Below are positions 5,028 through 10,022 of a stretch of 10,022 nucleotides of DNA, one piece after another. The position numbers and the translations under genes were made by a program. The stretch's first letter is position 1. Every line of letters starts with the position of its first letter. The stretch covers positions 1 through 10,022 of the forward strand of contig CATEEE010000084.1 of NCBI GenBank assembly GCA_949499045.1. The letters run 5' to 3'. This DNA comes from Marinobacterium sp. xm-d-530. GTDB lineage: Bacteria > Pseudomonadota > Gammaproteobacteria > Pseudomonadales > Balneatricaceae. The notes beneath the pieces are model-generated. The model was not told the origin of the DNA, did no database searches, and was given only the letters and a program-made list of their open reading frames with translations.

Positions 5028-8000
5028 TTAAAGCGCATCATCATATTTTGGTGCTTCAACTTTAAACCACAATGCATACATAGCTGGGACAAACAGCAGT
5101 GTTATAAATGTCCCCATCATAACCCCGCCAATTAATACATAGGCCAGAGGTCCCCAGAATAGGTCGAATGTAAGCGGGATAAAAGCGAAGATGGCCGCGA
5201 GTGCTGTCAGAATTAGGGGGCGAGCTCGTGAGACGGTTGCCTCGATGATCGCCTTGCCTGCTGCCAACCCTTCTTCTAAATTATCCTGTACCTGCTGAGT
5301 CAGGATCATGGTGTTACGCATCAAAATACCGCCTAGTCCGATCAAGCCTAACAGGGCGGTAAAGCCAAAGGGTTGGTCAAATATAAAGAGTGCAACAGCA
5401 GCACCAATTAACCCGAGCGGTGCAGTAAAAAACACCATGAAGGTTCCAGAGAACGATCGCATTTGTAGCATAATAAATATCAGCATTAATGCGAGCATCA
5501 GCGGTTGCAGCTTCTGGATAGACTGATCGGCTTTGCCGGATTGCTCTACTGATCCCCCAATATCAATTCGATAGCCGGCCGGCAAATCATCTCTAATCTG
5601 CTGCATCGTATCCCAAATTGCTTTAGTGACATCAGGCGGCTGCGCCCCCTCGACATCGGCATGCACGGCTAGAAAGGGTTCGCGATTGTAGCGTTTGATA
5701 ACAGGTTCTTCGTATTGAATGGTGAGTTTGCCCAACTGCCTAACCGGAATTTTCTTTCCATCCTGAGTCTTGATTTCTAACTGTTCGGGTAAGAGTATAG
5801 TGTCGCGTGAACTACGCGCGACCACTTGAACACTTCTTATATCCTGTCGTACCTCGGCAACTTCGACTCCGTTTAGTTGAAACTGAAGTTGCTGTGACAC
5901 GTCGTTAGGTGTGAGTCCCATTAATAGAAGTCGCTCTAGATCCATATCAAGATGGAAGCTTGGAGCACGCTCATCCCACTCTAGGTGCGGAATTACAGTG
6001 TGTGGGTTAGATGCGATTTTATCTCTGACTTTATAGGCAATATCGCGCAATATCTGTTGATCAGGACCTACGACACGGAAGCTGACAGGCCAGACAACCG
6101 GTGGCCCGAACAGCAGGCTTGTTACACGGATTCGAGCTTCTGGAAACTCGCCGTTGGCAATTCTCTGCTTAAGTGCGGCCATGATTCTATCGCGTCCTGC
6201 TGCATCATCACCTATTGCGATAATCTTAGCGAAGGATGGATCAGGTTGCTCAGGGTTTGCTGAAATGAAGAATCGTGGAGCTCCCGCCCCGATGTAAGAG
6301 GAGAGGCTCTTAACCTCCGGTAGCTCAGATAACGCACTCTCTAATTTTTGTACTGTAGCATCCGTTGTTTTAATTGAACTGCCTTGAGGTAGATAGACTG
6401 AAACCAATACCTCGGGTCGGTCAGAACTTGGGAAGAACTGTTTATCAACAAGTATCGCCATCACAGCTGCGCTCATAACAAGCGCTGCAACGGTAACTAG
6501 AATAACTGTCTTACGAAAGCGTACACAGTAAGTGATGATTGCCCGTAGTTTAGTGTAAATCGGGGTTTGATAGAGGCTCGCTGCATCGTGTTTCTGATAG
6601 TTAGGGAGTAACTTCACCCCGAGGTAGGGCATAAAGGTGACGGCGACGACCCAAGATATCAGCAGTGAAAATGCCAGTACCCAGAAAATGTTGCCGGCGT
6701 ATTCTCCGACTCCCGATTGAGCAAAACCGATAGGGACAAAGCCAGCAGTCGTAACTAGGGTCCCAAAGAGCATAGGGGCTGCGGTAACATTCCATGCATG
6801 GCTTGCAGCACGAATTCGATCCCAGCCCTCTTCCATTTTTACGATCATCATCTCTATGGAGATAATTGCATCGTCGACTAGCAGTCCCAAGGCGATAATC
6901 AACGCACCAAGTGTGACCCTGTCGAGGTTGATATCAACCATTTTCATGATGAGGAACGTCAGACCGATAGTGATCGGTATTGCGATGCCGACAACAAGAC
7001 CTGCTCGGAAGCCAATAGCGATGACAGTGACCGCCATCACCACAAGTACAGCCACTAGAAATTTTACCTGGAAAAGGTCAACAGCCTGGCTTATGGCATC
7101 CGTTTGGTTGGTGAGCACCTGTAGCGAAACACCTAAAGGAAGGTTGGAGCGCTCTTTATCGAGAAAGTTTGCGAGGCTTTCACCAAAGGCCAAGCCATTT
7201 TCACCTTTGTTCATGACCACGCCTAACAGAATCGCATCTTCGCTATTGGCCCGCACTAGATAGGTTGGCGGATCTTCATATCCACGACTCACCTCTGCGA
7301 TGTCGGAGAGGCGTATCAATGCATTACCAACTCTGAGCGGTAGGTCTGCTAGCTTGTCTGGGTCGCTTAAATCAGAGTGTGTACGAAGATAGGCACGCGG
7401 CCCGTTTAGGTCCAAAGAACCCTCAGGAATGAGTGTGTTACTTGCATCGATCGCTGCAAAAATCTGTTCGGGCGTTACTCCTAGGTTATTTAAACGGTCC
7501 ATATCGAAATCGATAAACACACGTTCAGGTCGATCACCAAGTATCATCGCCTTTTGAACGGCTGGGAGCTGTTGTAACCGATCCCTGATTGTCTCAGCTT
7601 CCCGACTAAGATCCCTCATAGGCATGCCGGGAGCTGTTAGAGCTATAAGGGAGAAGTACACATCGGAGAAATCATCGTTTACTATCGGCCCTATGACACC
7701 TGAGGGTAGGTTGTGCGCCTCATCCTGCATTCTTTTTCGTACTTGATAGAAAAGATCAGGCACAACTTCACTAGGTGAGAAATCCTCAAACTCTATCTGT
7801 AAGTCTGCTCGACCAGGTCTAACCGTGGTCTCGATCTTACTTAAGTATTCGACCTCTTGGATTCGCTTCTCCAAGCGGTCGACGACTTGATTTTGTAAAA
7901 CCTCAGGTTCAGCTCCTGGCCATACAACGGAGACAACCATAACCCGCACTGTGAAAGCCGGATCTTCTGCGCGCCCCAAAGAGAAGAATGCAAAAACACC

Positions 8001-8081
8001 AGCCAGGACAGAAAGTATTATAAAAAACAGAGTAATTGAGCGTTCACGTACAGCAAGCGCTGAGAGGTTGGGGAAACTCAT
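5028..8081 (-). CDS. RND-family efflux transporter, HAE1/AcrB-like inner-membrane pump
   Basis: The 1017-residue product is close to the usual RND length. The first membrane helix (about 15-35) leads to the family motif RAEDPAF (37-43) and the first porter loop, with FSDVYFSL at 138-145. A block of helices spans about 340-490. It includes the proton-relay motif GLLVDDAI (399-406) with Asp403 and Asp404, equivalent to Asp407/Asp408 of AcrB. A second porter loop (about 550-850) and a second helix block (about 855-1005) follow. In GGILMRNTMIL (917-927) the position of the AcrB relay lysine is Arg922. The protein would be a trimeric proton/drug antiporter of the inner membrane. Its ATG overlaps the fusion-protein stop by 4 bp, with GGGAG upstream as ribosome site. 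Substrate cannot be predicted. No outer-membrane channel gene is adjacent, so a TolC-like partner encoded elsewhere is expected. Confidence 0.96.
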   Translation of the reverse strand: MSFPNLSALAVRERSITLFFIILSVLAGVFAFFSLGRAEDPAFTVRVMVVSVVWPGAEPEVLQNQVVDRLEKRIQEVEYLSKIETTVRPGRADLQIEFEDFSPSEVVPDLFYQVRKRMQDEAHNLPSGVIGPIVNDDFSDVYFSLIALTAPGMPMRDLSREAETIRDRLQQLPAVQKAMILGDRPERVFIDFDMDRLNNLGVTPEQIFAAIDASNTLIPEGSLDLNGPRAYLRTHSDLSDPDKLADLPLRVGNALIRLSDIAEVSRGYEDPPTYLVRANSEDAILLGVVMNKGENGLAFGESLANFLDKERSNLPLGVSLQVLTNQTDAISQAVDLFQVKFLVAVLVVMAVTVIAIGFRAGLVVGIAIPITIGLTFLIMKMVDINLDRVTLGALIIALGLLVDDAIISIEMMIVKMEEGWDRIRAASHAWNVTAAPMLFGTLVTTAGFVPIGFAQSGVGEYAGNIFWVLAFSLLISWVVAVTFMPYLGVKLLPNYQKHDAASLYQTPIYTKLRAIITYCVRFRKTVILVTVAALVMSAAVMAILVDKQFFPSSDRPEVLVSVYLPQGSSIKTTDATVQKLESALSELPEVKSLSSYIGAGAPRFFISANPEQPDPSFAKIIAIGDDAAGRDRIMAALKQRIANGEFPEARIRVTSLLFGPPVVWPVSFRVVGPDQQILRDIAYKVRDKIASNPHTVIPHLEWDERAPSFHLDMDLERLLLMGLTPNDVSQQLQFQLNGVEVAEVRQDIRSVQVVARSSRDTILLPEQLEIKTQDGKKIPVRQLGKLTIQYEEPVIKRYNREPFLAVHADVEGAQPPDVTKAIWDTMQQIRDDLPAGYRIDIGGSVEQSGKADQSIQKLQPLMLALMLIFIMLQMRSFSGTFMVFFTAPLGLIGAAVALFIFDQPFGFTALLGLIGLGGILMRNTMILTQQVQDNLEEGLAAGKAIIEATVSRARPLILTALAAIFAFIPLTFDLFWGPLAYVLIGGVMMGTFITLLFVPAMYALWFKVEAPKYDDAL

Positions 8082-9136
8082 CGCGCCTGCTCCCTAACCG
8101 CCATTCCAGGTTCCAATAGATGGGTGCCAACGGCAATGACGCGACTTTCGCTGTTTAGTGGCGCGCGAATAGTCGCATACTCTAATTTCAATTCCAGTAC
8201 TTCAACTGAGACTGGTTGAGCTGTATTGCCTACAACCTGCCAAATCTGAGGGCCCTGGTTGCGTTCATCAAGCGCGCCCAGGGGAACCTCGAAGGTGACA
8301 TCTGATGTGTTACGGTTAAGCGCAACCTGCACAACAGTCCCTATGTTCAACGCCTCTGTCACGGCTTCTATTCTGTACCTAGCTTTCCAGCTTCTACTCT
8401 CTGGGTCTGCTGCACCAGCTACCTCACGTAGACGAAGCGGCAAATCTTGCTCTTGTAGCTTTAATACACCTGATTCTGGAGCTTGGTTGCCGTCGGATAG
8501 GAACACTTCGACCTCTAGATCACCATCTTCTACGAGGAGTGCCACAGGTTGCCCCACTCCAACAACCATTCCCGGTTCACCTGTAACCTCGGCTAATACA
8601 CCGGATTTATCTGCACGTAGCTCAGCATAACTAAGCCCGTTTTGGGCTTGAGATAATACAGCTTTGGCGGAATCACGACGGCTTTCCGCGTTCTGTAGTG
8701 CGAGCTCAAATGCTTCTAGAGTTTGTCGGCTAACAAAGTTGCGTTCAATTAACTGGCGTTGACGGTCGAGCTCATTTTGAGCGATCGCGAGGGCGACCTG
8801 TGCAGTTTGAAGTTCCGCTTTGGCAACTTGCATAGTAGCCTCTAAGTCACGTTTATCGAGTTCAAAAAGCAGAGCGCCACTCGCTACCTTCTGACCAGCA
8901 TCCACCTCTCGCTTGAGAATGCGCCCAGAAACCTGAAAAGAGACAGGAGTCTCATAATGCCCTCTAATGGTTCCCGATGCTCTGATTTCGTCGTGGTCGT
9001 CCGTCTTAACCGCCACCGTGCGTACCCAAGGTGCATCGGTCGTTGGCGTTTCAGTTGGAGTGGTGTCGCCACAGCCGACGAGAAGAAGGGCTAGTATAAG
9101 CGGCGGCAGAACCTTGCGCATATTTGCTATTCTCAT
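8078..9136 (-). CDS. RND efflux periplasmic adaptor (membrane fusion lipoprotein, HlyD/AcrA family)
   Basis: The 352-residue product bridges the RND pump to an outer-membrane channel. The signal peptide ends in lipobox LVGC, giving lipid-modified Cys22; the next residues are Gly-Asp, so Asp is at +3, not the canonical +2. A lipoyl half (about 63-97, FQVSGRILKREVDAGQKV) precedes an alpha-helical hairpin (about 98-168) rich in Ala, Gln and Glu. The second lipoyl half (ADKSGVLAEV, 175-184) and beta-barrel and membrane-proximal strands (about 205-350) follow. Two starts are possible. The ATG at 9136 has no clear ribosome site; the ATG at 9121 (Met6) follows a weak GAGA and also leaves a normal signal peptide. 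It is the first gene of the two-gene pump operon and faces a TetR gene across 52 bp that hold a palindromic operator. Confidence 0.94.
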   Translation of the reverse strand: MRIANMRKVLPPLILALLLVGCGDTTPTETPTTDAPWVRTVAVKTDDHDEIRASGTIRGHYETPVSFQVSGRILKREVDAGQKVASGALLFELDKRDLEATMQVAKAELQTAQVALAIAQNELDRQRQLIERNFVSRQTLEAFELALQNAESRRDSAKAVLSQAQNGLSYAELRADKSGVLAEVTGEPGMVVGVGQPVALLVEDGDLEVEVFLSDGNQAPESGVLKLQEQDLPLRLREVAGAADPESRSWKARYRIEAVTEALNIGTVVQVALNRNTSDVTFEVPLGALDERNQGPQIWQVVGNTAQPVSVEVLELKLEYATIRAPLNSESRVIAVGTHLLEPGMAVREQAR

Positions 9137-9151
9137 TTGATTAATATTTAC

Positions 9152-9167
9152 TGTACGGTATCGTACA
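9152..9167. promoter_or_regulatory. Palindromic operator in the TetR/efflux divergent region
   Basis: TGTACG-GTAT-CGTACA is a perfect 6-bp inverted repeat around a 4-base centre. It lies in the middle of the 52-bp gap between the divergent regulator and pump operons. The gap is so short that both promoters must overlap it. TetR-family repressors of efflux pumps usually bind such palindromes and release them when a pump substrate binds, so autoregulation plus pump repression is the natural inference. Confidence 0.72.
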
Positions 9168-9188
9168 TTAAGTTATTCGGAAAATAAA

Positions 9189-9815
9189 TTGATTACCAAT
9201 AGTCGAGTCGGCCGGCCTTTAGATCACTCCAAAGATACAGCGATTCTTGATGCAGCCTGCGCTCTTATGTTCGCTAAGGGGCCAGCTAAGATGTCAATGG
9301 AAGCGATAGCTCGGCAAGCAGGTGTGTCGAAAGTAACGCTTTATAAGCGCTTCGCGGACATAGAAACATTAATTGATGCCGTGATACAACAGCTGTCGCA
9401 AAGGATAAACGGCACGTTGACAGTGTCACCGAATGACTATAAAGATTGTCACCATGCTTTATCAGAGTTTGGATTATTGCTCCTTAATTTTATCGTCAGT
9501 CATGAGCACATGAATCTGATGAGAATGATGGCATCTATCTCCGAGGAGCATACGCAGATACTCCATAATATCTACAGTGGCGGAGTGATGGCCGCGCACC
9601 AAGCGTTAAGCGAATGGTTGACGCTGAAACACAAGGAAGGTTTGATCAACTGCGCGGATCCCGACTTCGGAGCAGAGATGTTTCTCAGTATGATTACTGG
9701 ATTAGATATCGTGCGGGCGTTTCATCGTATACCTCCGCGTAGCGTCGAAGGGGAAACCAGATTACATGTAGAGAAGGTAGTGAGCTCTTTTTTGAAGCTC
9801 TGGCAATTGGAATAG
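9189..9815 (+). CDS. TetR/AcrR-family transcriptional regulator, probable repressor of the adjacent pump
   Basis: The 208-residue length is typical of TetR regulators. The N-terminal DNA-binding domain (about 13-60) includes the helix-turn-helix SMEAIARQAGVSKVTLYKRF (36-55). The C-terminal part is all-helical, as expected for ligand binding and dimerisation (for example FGLLLLNFIVSHEHMNLMRM, 94-113). The start is a TTG at 9189. No ATG lies further upstream in frame before the stop at 9138, and the next in-frame ATG (Met27) would cut into the first helix. The only Shine-Dalgarno-like sequence is a weak CGGA (9178-9181), so expression may be low, as often seen for repressors. It is divergent from the fusion-protein gene, and the 16-bp palindrome between them is its likely site. 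Ligand and true target are not shown. Confidence 0.92.
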   Translation: MITNSRVGRPLDHSKDTAILDAACALMFAKGPAKMSMEAIARQAGVSKVTLYKRFADIETLIDAVIQQLSQRINGTLTVSPNDYKDCHHALSEFGLLLLNFIVSHEHMNLMRMMASISEEHTQILHNIYSGGVMAAHQALSEWLTLKHKEGLINCADPDFGAEMFLSMITGLDIVRAFHRIPPRSVEGETRLHVEKVVSSFLKLWQLE

Positions 9816-9926
9816 ATTCTTTGGAAGTAGCGGTATATCACAGCGATATACTATCACTGTCCAGCAGATCAGAAGACCAAGCTCAGAATTGAAAATAGCC
9901 CAATTTTGGGTATACGGATTTAATGG

Positions 9927-9952
9927 TTGATGGGGCACCTTCACCCCATCAA
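9927..9952. repeat. Strong 9-bp hairpin between the TetR gene and the right-edge gene
   Basis: TTGATGGGG (9927-9935) and CCCCATCAA (9944-9952) are perfect complements with an 8-base loop. It lies 13 bases past the minus-strand stop at 9966 and 111 bases past the TetR stop. Neither strand has a following T-run, so it is not a classical terminator. An mRNA 3' hairpin or part of an insertion-sequence end is possible. A second small palindrome, CCCAATTTTGGG, lies at 9899-9910. Confidence 0.5.
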
Positions 9953-9965
9953 TCTGATACCACCC

Positions 9966-10022
9966 TCAGATGGTTGATAGATCGACTCCGTAGTTGAGTT
10001 CCTCTGCGAAGTCCGGCAGTCC
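9966..10022 (-). CDS. C-terminal fragment of an unidentified gene entering from the right edge
   Basis: Reading leftwards from the edge, 18 codons are open and end in TGA (complement of 9966-9968): GLPDFAEELNYGVDLSTI. The residue mix looks like real protein rather than a chance frame, and a strong hairpin follows 13 bases later. The family cannot be named from 18 residues; a transposase C-terminus is one possibility, on general impression only. A chance open frame is not excluded. Confidence 0.4.
   Translation of the reverse strand, partial: GLPDFAEELNYGVDLSTI

Noticed and set aside
9833..9851. Hairpin GTATATC/GATATAC after the TetR gene as a terminator
   Set aside because: The 7-bp AT-rich stem has no following T-run, so it does not qualify as an intrinsic terminator.
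9762..9944. Open frame of 60 codons on - strand
   Set aside because: It overlaps the 3' end of the TetR gene and the hairpins; no motif and no ribosome site.
1..10022. CRISPR array
   Set aside because: No regularly spaced repeats of 24-40 bp were seen; the only periodic signals are short and degenerate (20 bp) or hexameric.

Overview
The window reads as a Gram-negative, most likely gammaproteobacterial, chromosome of moderate GC. The grounds are an outer-membrane beta-barrel C-terminus ending in Phe, two lipobox lipoproteins and a divergently regulated RND efflux pump. Genus cannot be told from the sequence. No rRNA, tRNA or CRISPR was seen.

Layout, left to right. (1) 3-353 (+): the last 116 residues of an autotransporter-type beta-barrel protein, closed by an intrinsic terminator at 381-409. 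(2) About 420-1775: a small accessory patch holding a resolvase/invertase-type serine recombinase (518-1069, -) and a divergent small lipoprotein of unknown function (1217-1633, +) with its own terminator at 1745-1774. Their intergenic region carries five copies of TGAGCA in alternating orientation, placed over the recombinase promoter: a candidate operator or res site. A G-rich tract lies just 3' of the recombinase gene. (3) About 1775-2132: no convincing gene, but degenerate repeats and a hairpin. (4) 2133-4616 (-): four genes, each overlapping the next by 4 bp. In transcription order these are a 72-aa conserved small protein, a DUF2924 protein, a 451-aa large serine recombinase and a 142-aa HTH protein. 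This is a recurrent but poorly understood recombinase module, probably the core of a mobile element whose ends are not resolved here. (5) 4631-5027: about 400 bp with no supported gene. (6) 5028-9136 (-): a membrane fusion lipoprotein and an RND pump gene overlapping by 4 bp. Across a 52-bp gap lies a divergent TetR-family regulator (9189-9815, +), with a 16-bp palindrome in the gap as the likely operator. No outer-membrane channel gene lies beside the pump, so it probably uses a TolC-like protein encoded elsewhere. (7) The right edge has a strong hairpin and the last 18 codons of an unidentified gene on the minus strand.

The pump and its regulator form a self-contained, substrate-responsive export unit. 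The stretch from about 420 to about 5000, with two unrelated serine recombinases and an orphan lipoprotein, looks like an insertion hotspot between the autotransporter and efflux genes. The least explained parts are the recombinase module's accessory proteins and the TGAGCA site cluster.
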